The notes under the pieces: model-generated
Database searches by the model: none
Seen by the model: only the letters and a program-made list of their open reading frames with translations
What the model was told of the DNA's origin: nothing
Program-made: the position numbers and the translations under genes
Assembly (NCBI GenBank): GCA_947501215.1
Contig: CANMUS010000002.1
Span: 124,001-188,000, forward strand
Length of the DNA stretch: 64,000 bases
DNA from: an uncultured Erythrobacter sp.
Lineage (GTDB): Bacteria; Pseudomonadota; Alphaproteobacteria; Sphingomonadales; Sphingomonadaceae
Direction of reading: 5' to 3'
Shown here: one piece after another, positions 26,526-34,300 of the stretch
Position numbering within the stretch: the first letter of the stretch is position 1
Layout of the letters: every line of letters starts with the position of its first letter

Positions 26526-27350
26526 ATGACCTTTCAAATCCTTGCTGCCGCCGGCGAAGCGGCCCCGCAGAACTCCTTCGGCTTCCTCGAAGCAATGGAA
26601 CAGGGCGGCTTCGTCGCCTGGTTCATCCTCGGCGTCATGGTCATCATGTCGGTCGGCTCGTTCTACATCCTGTTCACCAAGCTGTTCGAACAGCGCAAGG
26701 TGATGAGCCAGTACGGCGCCGTCCGTAACCAGTTCTGGAAGCAGAGCAGCCTCAAGGAAGGCGCGACCAAGCTCGAGAAGAACAGCGCTTGGCGCCAGCT
26801 CGTCGATGATGCCCTCATGGCCGAAGACCAGCACTCGAAGATGACCGACAAGCTCGAAGCGCACGACTGGATGCACGGCTCCCTCGCGCGTTCGGAAGAT
26901 GCGATCAACGCGAAGCTCGCCAGCGGCCTGCCGTTCCTCGCCACCGTCGGCGCGACTGCACCGTTCGTCGGCCTGCTCGGCACCGTGATCGGGATCTACC
27001 GCGCGCTGATCAACATCGGCATCGCCGGCTCGGCCTCGATCGACAAGGTTGCCGGCCCCGTCGGCGAAGCGCTCATCATGACCGCCATCGGCCTGCTGGT
27101 CGCGGTTCCGGCCGTGTTTGCCTATAACTGGCTGCAGAGCCGCAACCGCCGGATCGCCGAGATGCTCAACGGCTTCTCGACCGACCTGCTGGCGAACATC
27201 AACTCGAACGGCACCGTCAAGCCGGTCACCACGACGGCTTCGGCTCGTCCCGCAACGGCCAAGTCGGCCTCGGCAACCAAGACGACGACGACCACTGGCG
27301 CGAAGCCGGCCACGACCAACCCGGGCACCACCGGCGCGATCAAGAAGTAA
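26526..27350 (+). CDS. exbB: ExbB/TolQ-family proton channel subunit
   Basis: A 274-residue MotA/TolQ/ExbB protein forming the pentameric inner-membrane channel that powers TonB. Three membrane segments are visible: about 38-58 (FVAWFILGVMVIMSVGSFYI), about 140-160 (FLATVGATAPFVGLLGTVIG, the conserved signature) and about 180-200 (LIMTAIGLLVAVPAVFAYNW). The C-terminal tail is rich in Thr, Ala and Lys and looks unstructured. Its location after tonB and before exbD favours ExbB over TolQ. Confidence 0.94.
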   Translation: MTFQILAAAGEAAPQNSFGFLEAMEQGGFVAWFILGVMVIMSVGSFYILFTKLFEQRKVMSQYGAVRNQFWKQSSLKEGATKLEKNSAWRQLVDDALMAEDQHSKMTDKLEAHDWMHGSLARSEDAINAKLASGLPFLATVGATAPFVGLLGTVIGIYRALINIGIAGSASIDKVAGPVGEALIMTAIGLLVAVPAVFAYNWLQSRNRRIAEMLNGFSTDLLANINSNGTVKPVTTTASARPATAKSASATKTTTTTGAKPATTNPGTTGAIKK

Positions 27351-27428
27351 TTCGGTATCGGGCGGGAGCGCTGAGCGTTTCCGCCCATCCGCCGAATGAA
27401 CCCAAGCTAGAACGATAGGATTTAAACC

Positions 27429-27959
27429 ATGGCGATTTCGACAGGAGGGGGCGCTAATACGCCGATGTCGGACATCAACACCACGCCGCTCGTGGACGTG
27501 ATGCTGGTGCTTCTCATCATCTTCCTCATCGCGGTCCCGGTCGCGATCCAGACGATCGAAAAGCTCGAGATTCCGGTTTTCGAATCGGTGGAATCGAAAG
27601 ACAAGGTCGAGAATCTGCTTCTGACCGTAAGTACCACCGATAGTGCCGGCCGCAGTGCTGGGGAGCCTGGTTTCGAAGGTGCCTCGCGCAACGGCGATTG
27701 CCGCGTGTATTTCAACAATATCTCGCCGGTCACCTCGGAAGAGCTCTACGACCAGGCTTTCGAACGTCTCGATGCAATCGTGCAGCGCGCAGGCGGCCCG
27801 GAAGCCATCATGGACGATCCGGATGCCATTCCGCAGGTACACATCCGTGGTGATGTCAATGCGCCGTGGTCCTGCGTGGCCGGTGCCATCTACAACGTCC
27901 AGGCGGCCGGCTACCCGACCGTCGGCTTCATCTCGAACCCGGTCGACCCGAACGCGTAA
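27429..27959 (+). CDS. exbD: ExbD-family protein, first copy
   Basis: A 176-residue biopolymer transporter subunit. The N-terminal membrane helix [20 protein letters not shown] (about 17-36) has the conserved proton-path Asp in PLVDV. The periplasmic domain is longer than in the next copy. It carries two cysteines ([10 protein letters not shown] and [12 protein letters not shown]), possibly a disulfide. It follows exbB by 78 bases and precedes a second exbD by 38 bases. Paired unlike exbD genes are common in alphaproteobacteria and Xanthomonas. Confidence 0.93.
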   Translation: MAISTGGGANTPMSDINTTPLVDVMLVLLIIFLIAVPVAIQTIEKLEIPVFESVESKDKVENLLLTVSTTDSAGRSAGEPGFEGASRNGDCRVYFNNISPVTSEELYDQAFERLDAIVQRAGGPEAIMDDPDAIPQVHIRGDVNAPWSCVAGAIYNVQAAGYPTVGFISNPVDPNA

Positions 27960-27997
27960 AACCGGGTCCGGCAGAGAAGAACTAGGAGTAACCCACT

Positions 27998-28435
27998 ATG
28001 GCAATGTCAGGCGGCAAGGATGATGGCGCCCCGATGATGGAAATGAACATGACGCCGTTGATCGACGTCCTGCTCGTGCTCCTCATCATGTTCATCATCA
28101 CGATCCCGGTTGCGACCCACGCGGTCAATATCGACCTCCCGGCGCCGAGCCCGACCCCGCCCGACGTGATCGTCGAGCCGGAAAAGAACAAGCTCGTTCT
28201 CACCGCGACCGACGAGATCCTGTGGAACGGCAATACGATCAACGACGGCCAGTTGCGCACGCTCCTGGCACAGTCGACGCAGATGGCCGTCGAGCCCGAA
28301 CTGCAGTTCGAACCTGAAGCGCTCGCCAGCTACGATCTGGCAGCGCGCGTGCTGCAGATCATCAAGGCCAGCGGCGTGACCAAGTTCGGCTTCGTCGGTA
28401 ACGAGCGGTACCGGACCTTCGGCTCCGCCGGTTAA
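27998..28435 (+). CDS. exbD: ExbD-family protein, second copy
   Basis: A 145-residue ExbD of normal length. The helix EMNMTPLIDVLLVLLIMFII (about 12-31) has the conserved Asp, then VATHAVNIDLPAP. The periplasmic domain has DEILWNGNTINDGQLRTLLA and ends GFVGNERYRTFG. It is the closest relative of the third copy at 28660. A strong terminator follows, so it ends the tonB-exbB-exbD-exbD transcript. Confidence 0.94.
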   Translation: MAMSGGKDDGAPMMEMNMTPLIDVLLVLLIMFIITIPVATHAVNIDLPAPSPTPPDVIVEPEKNKLVLTATDEILWNGNTINDGQLRTLLAQSTQMAVEPELQFEPEALASYDLAARVLQIIKASGVTKFGFVGNERYRTFGSAG

Positions 28436-28458
28436 TCCGAATAATCATCGATAATTGG

Positions 28459-28490
28459 GAAAGGGGCGGAGCGATCCGCCCCTTTTCTTT
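28459..28490 (+). terminator. Intrinsic terminator ending the tonB-exbB-exbD-exbD unit
   Basis: AAGGGGCGGA and TCCGCCCCTT form a 10-bp stem with a GCGA loop, followed by TTCTTTT. It lies about 25 bases past the second exbD stop. Confidence 0.9.
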
Positions 28491-28659
28491 TGCGTGCAGT
28501 GACCGGAGCCCGGCACGTCAAAGCCCTCGGTGAGAGACAAACGCCAAACCGCTGCCTTTGACCGGATCGCTCATAGTCGAAGTCCGTGGCAAACACCACC
28601 GGCGCTTGCCATCCTGCCGTATCTGTGATGTTATCTCATTGCAACGAAGGAGAGCTTCC

Positions 28660-29091
28660 ATGCCGTACCCTCACTCCCCTCGCAGTAGAGTCGGCCAGCC
28701 GATGTCCGAGATGAACATCACGCCGCTGATCGATGTCATGCTCGTCCTGCTGATAATGTTCATTATCGTGATCCCGATCGCAACGCATGCGCTCGCCATC
28801 CCGCTGCCCAATGGCAAAGGCATATTCCGGACCGAGGCCATTAATACGGTCCATATCGATGCGCGGCGCGACCGGCTGTTTTGGAATGGCCAGTCGCTCG
28901 ATCGCCAGCAACTCCTGAACCAGCTCGCTGGAGCCGCGGCCCTCACCGATCAACCGCAAATCCGCTTCGATCCCGATCCCCGCGCCAGCTACGACCGTAG
29001 CGCACGCACGATCGCTCTCATCAAGGACTCGGGGATCGAGAAATTCGCCTTCGTCGGAAATGAACGGTATCGGGCTTTCGGTGCCCACTAA
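28660..29091 (+). CDS. ExbD-family protein, third copy
   Basis: 143 residues from ATG at 28660, which has AAGGAGA seven bases upstream; an in-frame start at 28558 lacks this. The helix [20 protein letters not shown] keeps the proton-path Asp. The periplasmic domain DRLFWNGQSLDRQQLLNQLA ends FAFVGNERYRAFGAH, close to copy two, so it likely derives from it. It lies beyond a terminator and so forms a separate unit with the following gene, whose ATG abuts its stop (TAAATG). Confidence 0.9.
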   Translation: MPYPHSPRSRVGQPMSEMNITPLIDVMLVLLIMFIIVIPIATHALAIPLPNGKGIFRTEAINTVHIDARRDRLFWNGQSLDRQQLLNQLAGAAALTDQPQIRFDPDPRASYDRSARTIALIKDSGIEKFAFVGNERYRAFGAH

Positions 29092-29595
29092 ATGGGTCAA
29101 CGGCCACGGCACCGCTATAGCCACGGCGAGCCGATCGGCAGGCCCGATAGCCTGCCGATCCTGCTCTTCGTCTTCACCCTCATTGCGGGCCTGCTCGCAA
29201 TGTCCCCGCGCGCCACGCACATCCTAAAGGTGGACTTGCCGACGCCGTACCCGCCTGGTCATCTCGGTGTCCTGACGCCTAGCTATGACCGGATCGTAAT
29301 CGACGCGAACGGTGCTGCCCGATGGAATTCGGTCCCGGTGAGTGATGAGCAACTTCACGCGATCCTCGATCAGTCCGCAATGCGTCCGCTGCAGCATAGC
29401 CTGCTTCTGACGCCGGACGGGCACGCTCCCTATCCGCGCGTTCTAGAGATACTCCGCCTCATCACAGCTACCGGCCTGAACGACCGTTGCTTCCGTTTTT
29501 CCGGCAACGCCCGCTTCGCGCGATATGACAGGTCCGAAACTTTCGATGACCTGGTCCCTGCCGAAACCGTCGAGTGCTTTCCCTCTTACGAGTAA
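29092..29595 (+). CDS. Divergent ExbD-like membrane protein lacking the proton-path aspartate
   Basis: 167 residues. The single N-terminal membrane segment reads SLPILLFVFTLIAGLLAMSP and leads into RATHILKVDLPTPYP, matching PIATHALAIPLP in the third exbD. The later blocks IDANGAARWNSVPVSDEQLH, LEILRLITATGLNDRCF and FSGNARFARY also follow the ExbD order. The TPLIDV motif is gone: a Leu stands where the conserved Asp should be, and a Cys-bearing tail is added. It therefore cannot work as a normal proton-conducting ExbD; it may be a regulatory or structural partner, or decaying. The last 10 bases overlap the helicase gene on the other strand. Confidence 0.75.
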   Translation: MGQRPRHRYSHGEPIGRPDSLPILLFVFTLIAGLLAMSPRATHILKVDLPTPYPPGHLGVLTPSYDRIVIDANGAARWNSVPVSDEQLHAILDQSAMRPLQHSLLLTPDGHAPYPRVLEILRLITATGLNDRCFRFSGNARFARYDRSETFDDLVPAETVECFPSYE

Positions 29596-32051
29596 GGCAG
29601 TTCGTCCACCCGCATCGCCGCGCCCGCCAGGCTCTCCGCCTCCAGCAGCAATTCATCGTCAACCGAGCCCTGCGGTGTCGCCTCGCGGCCGATCATGACC
29701 ATCACCGGAACCGCCAGCGGGCTCACACGGTCGAGCTCGACATGCACCAGTTGCTCGGCCGAGCGATCGAGCAAGTCGCCCAGCCTGCCGACATCAGTCA
29801 TTCGCGTGCGGGCGTCGGCCCAGGCGGCCTCCAGCAGCACGTGATCGGGCTCGTATTTGCGGAGCACGTCGTAGATCAGGTCGGTCGAGAAGGTGACCTG
29901 CTTGCCCGTCTTGCGCTTGCCCGGATGCTGCCGCTCTACCAGGCCGCCGATCACCGCGACCTCGCGGAAGGCCCGGCGCAGCAGGTGCGAATTCTGTACC
30001 CACTCGATGAATTCGTCCTGCAAGATATCCGGCGATAGCAGCGGCGCCGGGTCGGTCACCGGTTTCAAGCCCCACACCGCCAGCGAGTAATCGTTCGCCA
30101 CGAAGCCGCCCGGCAGCAGCCCCATGTCTTCCATGCGCCGCGTGATCAGCATGCCAAGGCTCTGGTTCGCGTTCCACCCTTCGAACGTGTAATAGACGCT
30201 GTAGTGGCGCTTGGCGTGCGGGAAGCTTTCGACCAGCAGTTGGCCCGGCCCCGGCATCCGGCTGCGCCAGTCCTGCACCTCCAGCCATTCGCGCACGTCG
30301 TCCGGAAAACGCGCCCAGCCAGCGCGATCGACCAGCATTTCGCGCACCCGCTCGGCAAGGTGCGTGGTGAGCGGCATGCGCTGGCCGCCATAGCTCGGGA
30401 TCATTACATTGGACGTCGCAGCCTTCACCAGCACTTCCATGTCCTGCAGCTTGATGACCTCCAGACTCATCCCGGCGAAGGCGAAGGTATCGCCGGGGGA
30501 TAGCGAGGCGGCAAAGCGTTCCTCGATCTTGCCGAGGCTGCGCCCGCCCCGCCCACGCCCCGAATTGATCCGCACCTCCAGCATCTCGCTATCGATGATG
30601 ATCCCGGCGTTCATCCGGTGCCGCTGGGCCTGCTCGGGATGAGTGAGCCGCCACACGCCCTGCCTGTCGCGCACGATGCGCTTGAACTTGTCATAGGCCT
30701 TGAGCGAATAGCCACCGGTCTCGACGAAAGAGAGCACCCGCTGCCAAGCCTCTTCGTCGACCCAGGCATAGGCGAGGCTGGAGCGTACTTCCGCGAGCAG
30801 CGCGTCTTCCTGAAACGGTGCTGCGCAGGCGCAGGCCATCACGTGCTGGGCGAGCACGTCGAGCCCGCCGGGGCGAAAATCCTCGCCGTCTCGCTGCCCC
30901 TCGTCCACCGCCTCGCGCGCTGCCGTCGCCTCGAGAAATTCGAAGCGGTTGCCCGGCACCAGCAGCGCGCGGCTTGGCTGGTCGAGCCGGTGATTGGCGC
31001 GACCGATGCGCTGCAGAAGGCGGCTCGATCCTTTCGGGGCGCCCATCTGTACGACGAGGTCGATATCGCCCCAGTCGACCCCGAGGTCGAGACTGGCCGT
31101 CGCCACAAGCGCACGCAGTTCGCCGCGCGCCATCGCGCCCTCCACCTTGCGCCGCGCCTCTTTCGAGAGGGAGCCGTGATGGACGCCGATGGGGAAGTTG
31201 TCCTCGTTGACGTCCCACAGGTGCTGGAAAATATACTCAGCAAGGAAGCGGGTGTTGGTGAAAATTAGCGAGGTGCGGTTGGTCTTGATCTGCTCGTAAA
31301 GCTGCGGGATCGCCCAGGTCGCGGCATGCCCGCCCCAAGGCACACGCTCCTCGTCGGGCAGGAGGATTTCGACCTCGGCGGGCGCGCCGGCCTCACCCTC
31401 GACGAGTTCGACCGTGTCGATGTCACCCCACGGCGCCAGCCATTCGCGAAACTTCTCCGGCTCGGCCACAGTGGCCGAGAGCGCGGCGCGTTGCAGGTCC
31501 GGGGCGATCGCTTGCAGGCGCGAGAGAGCCAGCGCCAGCAAATCACCACGCTTGCCGGTGGCGAAGGCATGCACCTCGTCGATGACGATGCGCTTGAGGC
31601 CGGCGAAGAGTTCGAAACTGTCGGGGTAGCTGAGCAGCAGCGACAGGCTTTCCGGCGTGGTCAGCAGCACATGCGGTGGCTTCGTGCGCTGGCGCTTCTT
31701 GCGATCCGACGGGGTATCGCCGCTGCGCGTCTCGACGCGGATCGGCAGGCCGATTTCCTCGATCGGCGTCAGCAGGTTGCGCTGAACGTCATGCGCCAGC
31801 GCCTTGAGCGGCGAGACATAGAGCGTGTGGAGGCCATCCGGAGGCGCGGCGCCATTCAGCCGCGAAGGCGCGAAATCGGCCAGAGTCGGCAGGAACCCGG
31901 CCAATGTCTTGCCAGCCCCGGTATCGGCCACCAGCAGTGCATGCCGCCCCGCATCGCTGGCGCCGAGCATCTCTGCCTGGTGTCGCCGAACGCGCCACTC
32001 GCGCGCCGCAAACCATTCGGCGATCTCGGGAGGGACGGCACCGGGCTTCAT
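29586..32051 (-). CDS. Lhr-type DEXH-box helicase (ligase-associated DNA repair family)
   Basis: An 821-residue superfamily 2 helicase. Motif I is VADTGAGKTLAGFLP (about 41-55), the Walker B/DEVH box is RIVIDEVHAFATG (about 155), motif III is LSATVAE, and motif VI is LLQRIGRANHRLD (about 345). The C-terminal winged-helix and Lhr core regions follow. Length fits the short Lhr form usually called ligase-associated DNA damage response helicase, which often sits with an ATP-dependent ligase, exonuclease and metallophosphoesterase. None of those are next to it here. The start at 32051 (MKPGAVPPEIAEWFAARE) was preferred to one seven codons upstream. Confidence 0.9.
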   Translation of the reverse strand: MKPGAVPPEIAEWFAAREWRVRRHQAEMLGASDAGRHALLVADTGAGKTLAGFLPTLADFAPSRLNGAAPPDGLHTLYVSPLKALAHDVQRNLLTPIEEIGLPIRVETRSGDTPSDRKKRQRTKPPHVLLTTPESLSLLLSYPDSFELFAGLKRIVIDEVHAFATGKRGDLLALALSRLQAIAPDLQRAALSATVAEPEKFREWLAPWGDIDTVELVEGEAGAPAEVEILLPDEERVPWGGHAATWAIPQLYEQIKTNRTSLIFTNTRFLAEYIFQHLWDVNEDNFPIGVHHGSLSKEARRKVEGAMARGELRALVATASLDLGVDWGDIDLVVQMGAPKGSSRLLQRIGRANHRLDQPSRALLVPGNRFEFLEATAAREAVDEGQRDGEDFRPGGLDVLAQHVMACACAAPFQEDALLAEVRSSLAYAWVDEEAWQRVLSFVETGGYSLKAYDKFKRIVRDRQGVWRLTHPEQAQRHRMNAGIIIDSEMLEVRINSGRGRGGRSLGKIEERFAASLSPGDTFAFAGMSLEVIKLQDMEVLVKAATSNVMIPSYGGQRMPLTTHLAERVREMLVDRAGWARFPDDVREWLEVQDWRSRMPGPGQLLVESFPHAKRHYSVYYTFEGWNANQSLGMLITRRMEDMGLLPGGFVANDYSLAVWGLKPVTDPAPLLSPDILQDEFIEWVQNSHLLRRAFREVAVIGGLVERQHPGKRKTGKQVTFSTDLIYDVLRKYEPDHVLLEAAWADARTRMTDVGRLGDLLDRSAEQLVHVELDRVSPLAVPVMVMIGREATPQGSVDDELLLEAESLAGAAMRVDELPYS

Positions 32052-32086
32052 CAGGATACAGCGCTGGCGCAAGGCGAGCGTTCCCG

Positions 32087-33388
32087 TCAGATGGCGCGGA
32101 GCAGAGCAGTCGGCGCTTCGTCCGGATCGGCCAGCGCCGCCTCGACGACTGCGATGCGCGCGTCACAGGCGGCAGGATGGGTTTCGTCGCCGAGAGCCCG
32201 GGCGATTTCGGGCGCGCTCAAACCCGTTTCGGCAGCGACAACAGCTGCGATGTCTTCCGGTATGGTGTAGCCTTCCTCCTCTTGGAGCTGCGGCCGCAGC
32301 CACCCTCGATCGAGCAGGTCTCGCGCCACCTGCCGCTCGCGCTCGGTCGACTCGCCCGACAGCTGCGGTATGCCTTCGAAAAAGCTGCGACTGAGCACCT
32401 CGCGGCAGTTGCCATCGCCCGAAGCGCGCGCTGCGCGGAGCCAGTCGAAGTAGAGCGTATCGATGGCGACAAGCGTTTCCCGATCGGCAATGTCGCGCGC
32501 CGACAAGATTCCGACCCTCAGATCTTCGCGCAGTCTGAACTGCGGGTCGTTGCCGCGCATGATATTACCGAGCACTCCGGCAACCAGCCGTGCCTCTCGC
32601 TCGCCGACATAGGCCGCTGTCGCATTATCGCCGAAAACCTCGATCAGCAGACGGTCCGCCTCGGCAAGATTTCTCGGCGATACGCGGTCCTGCAAATCCT
32701 GGGCGACGCGCTCCGATGGGTCGGGTCTATCCGCCGCGTATTCGGCGAATTCGGTGAACGCGAAGACCGCCACAAGAAGGAGGACGAGCACGACGCAACC
32801 GGATAATGTCCGCTCCTTCGACGGGGTCCCGCTCGACTGCGCCACATTGTCCGGCCTCCCGACCACGAGCCGATTGTCCTGTTCGAAAGACGGATCGACA
32901 TATTCGGCCGCTCGCACTTGGGAGACGGGCTGCGCTCTCGCTCCCGCCTCGGGTTCGGGAGCGGGAGCGGGAGCGGGAGCGGGAGCGGGAGCGGGAGCGG
33001 GAGCGGGAGCGGGAGCGGGAGCGGGAGCGGGCGGCTCTGTTTCGATAGGTGTCGCGTCAACCGGAGCGGGCCTGAAATCCTCCGGATCGAGTTCCTCGGC
33101 TTCGGGGAGGGCGATTTCGGGCGGAGCCGGGGGTGGTGCGAGATCCGCAATCGGCGGTGGCGCGACAACGCTCGGTCGCCCGGCAGGGCCACGATCTCCG
33201 CGCTCTGCCGCGCGGAGCATCTCCGATGCCAGGAACAGGGCCTTCTCGCGCGCCTCGGTCAGCCGCGCGAAGGCCGAGATCTGCATCGCCTTGTCGAGGT
33301 CGGCCTTCCGCGCTGCATAGGCCGCGCGGATTGCCTCCTTGTCGGAGGTTTCTGCGATTCCGAGGTCCGACCAGGGCCAGTCAGCCAC
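32087..33388 (-). CDS. J-domain-like membrane protein with an Ala-Pro repeat linker
   Basis: 433 residues. The first 60 residues (WPWSDLGIAETSDKEAIRAA, then AYAARKADLDKAM) resemble a J-domain of the type lacking the HPD tripeptide, so DnaK stimulation is doubtful. A Pro/Ala/Glu-rich region (about 75-150) contains some 13 Ala-Pro units encoded by a hexanucleotide repeat. One membrane helix follows (VVLVLLLVAVFAFTEFAEYA, about 200-220), then a 200-residue helical C-terminal domain rich in Asp, Glu and Arg. The membrane topology suggests a cytosolic N-terminus and periplasmic C-terminus. No specific function is recognised. It lies between DUF2059 and the helicase in a co-oriented run. Confidence 0.75.
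   Translation of the reverse strand: MADWPWSDLGIAETSDKEAIRAAYAARKADLDKAMQISAFARLTEAREKALFLASEMLRAAERGDRGPAGRPSVVAPPPIADLAPPPAPPEIALPEAEELDPEDFRPAPVDATPIETEPPAPAPAPAPAPAPAPAPAPAPAPAPEPEAGARAQPVSQVRAAEYVDPSFEQDNRLVVGRPDNVAQSSGTPSKERTLSGCVVLVLLLVAVFAFTEFAEYAADRPDPSERVAQDLQDRVSPRNLAEADRLLIEVFGDNATAAYVGEREARLVAGVLGNIMRGNDPQFRLREDLRVGILSARDIADRETLVAIDTLYFDWLRAARASGDGNCREVLSRSFFEGIPQLSGESTERERQVARDLLDRGWLRPQLQEEEGYTIPEDIAAVVAAETGLSAPEIARALGDETHPAACDARIAVVEAALADPDEAPTALLRAI
32956..33030. repeat. Hexanucleotide tandem repeat (CGGGAG)n inside a coding region
   Basis: About 12.5 uninterrupted copies of CGGGAG on the plus strand encode alternating Ala-Pro on the minus strand. The unit is a multiple of three, so gain or loss of copies changes linker length without frameshift. 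The lack of interruptions suggests recent expansion. Confidence 0.9.
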
Positions 33389-33429
33389 GGCCTGTCAAAT
33401 CCTCCCAGCGTTTCCCGAACACCGTGCCT

Positions 33430-34278
33430 CTACATTTCTTCCAGTTCGCCGTCGGCTTCGTCCATCGGTTTGGGTGGCTTGACCACGTCTTCCAATGCCG
33501 CTGCATCGACGCCCACCAATTCTGCCATCCTCGCTCGCTCTGCTTCGGTCAGATCGGCATAGCTACGCTCGGTCGGCAATGTTGCCATCGCCTCCGTCAT
33601 TGCGGTCTCCATGTCCCCGAAACTGCCCATGATTGCGGGCAGTGCCTGCATGCTCGATTGCATGACCTGCGGATCGGCGAACAGCGCCATTTGCTCGCGC
33701 GCGTAGATCTCACCCGTCGGGGTCGCGAAAAACGCCGCAATGTCTGCCAACTGGTTCTCGTCGAACCGCGCCGCATAGGCCTTCGACAAGCCTTCCCGCA
33801 TCGGTTCTTCCATTACCGAGAAGGCGCCGCCCATCTTGTCGGTCATTACGGTGATGATTGCATCGGCGCGTTCGGCATAAGCTGGATCGAGCAGGCCAGC
33901 GAGCTCGGCACGGCGTTCCTCGTCCAGTGCGTCGATCCGCTCTTGGTCGATCTCCAAGCGGCCCGCTAGGACGAACTTCGGCTGGGTGAACATCGACATC
34001 ATCGGACGCATCATCTTGTCCATCATGTCGCTCATCATGGTGCCGTAGAACCTTTCCGGCATCATCGTGCCAACCAGCGCCTCGGCCTGCGGCAGCCGCG
34101 CCTCCTGCTCGTCAGTCAGTGGCTCGGTCTGAAAAATACCGCCCAACATCTTCGCGAAATCGGCCATGCCGTCGCCCGCCGGAATTTCGCTCGTAATCTC
34201 GGCTTCGTCCTGGGCCCAGGCCGGTGTCGTCATGGCTAGAGCCAGGCTAAAGATTGCCGTCTTCAGAACATTGCGCAT
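33430..34278 (-). CDS. Secreted DUF2059-containing protein
   Basis: 282 residues from ATG at 34278, giving a clean signal peptide (LKTAIFSLALAMTTPAWAQD). The C-terminal half has the DUF2059 pattern in AYAARFDENQLADIAAFFAT followed by PTGEIYAREQ. The middle has an unusual Met-rich stretch (MMPERFYGTMMSDMMDKMM). DUF2059 proteins are periplasmic and of unknown function. It follows the phosphomannomutase by 22 bases and lies 41 bases before the J-like gene, so it is probably in the same transcript. Confidence 0.82.
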   Translation of the reverse strand: MRNVLKTAIFSLALAMTTPAWAQDEAEITSEIPAGDGMADFAKMLGGIFQTEPLTDEQEARLPQAEALVGTMMPERFYGTMMSDMMDKMMRPMMSMFTQPKFVLAGRLEIDQERIDALDEERRAELAGLLDPAYAERADAIITVMTDKMGGAFSVMEEPMREGLSKAYAARFDENQLADIAAFFATPTGEIYAREQMALFADPQVMQSSMQALPAIMGSFGDMETAMTEAMATLPTERSYADLTEAERARMAELVGVDAAALEDVVKPPKPMDEADGELEEM

Positions 34279-34300
34279 TGTCGATCCCCCCGGTTGAATA

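Noticed and set aside
32956-33030. Tandem repeats as a CRISPR array
   Set aside because: The unit is six bases with no spacers and lies in a coding frame.
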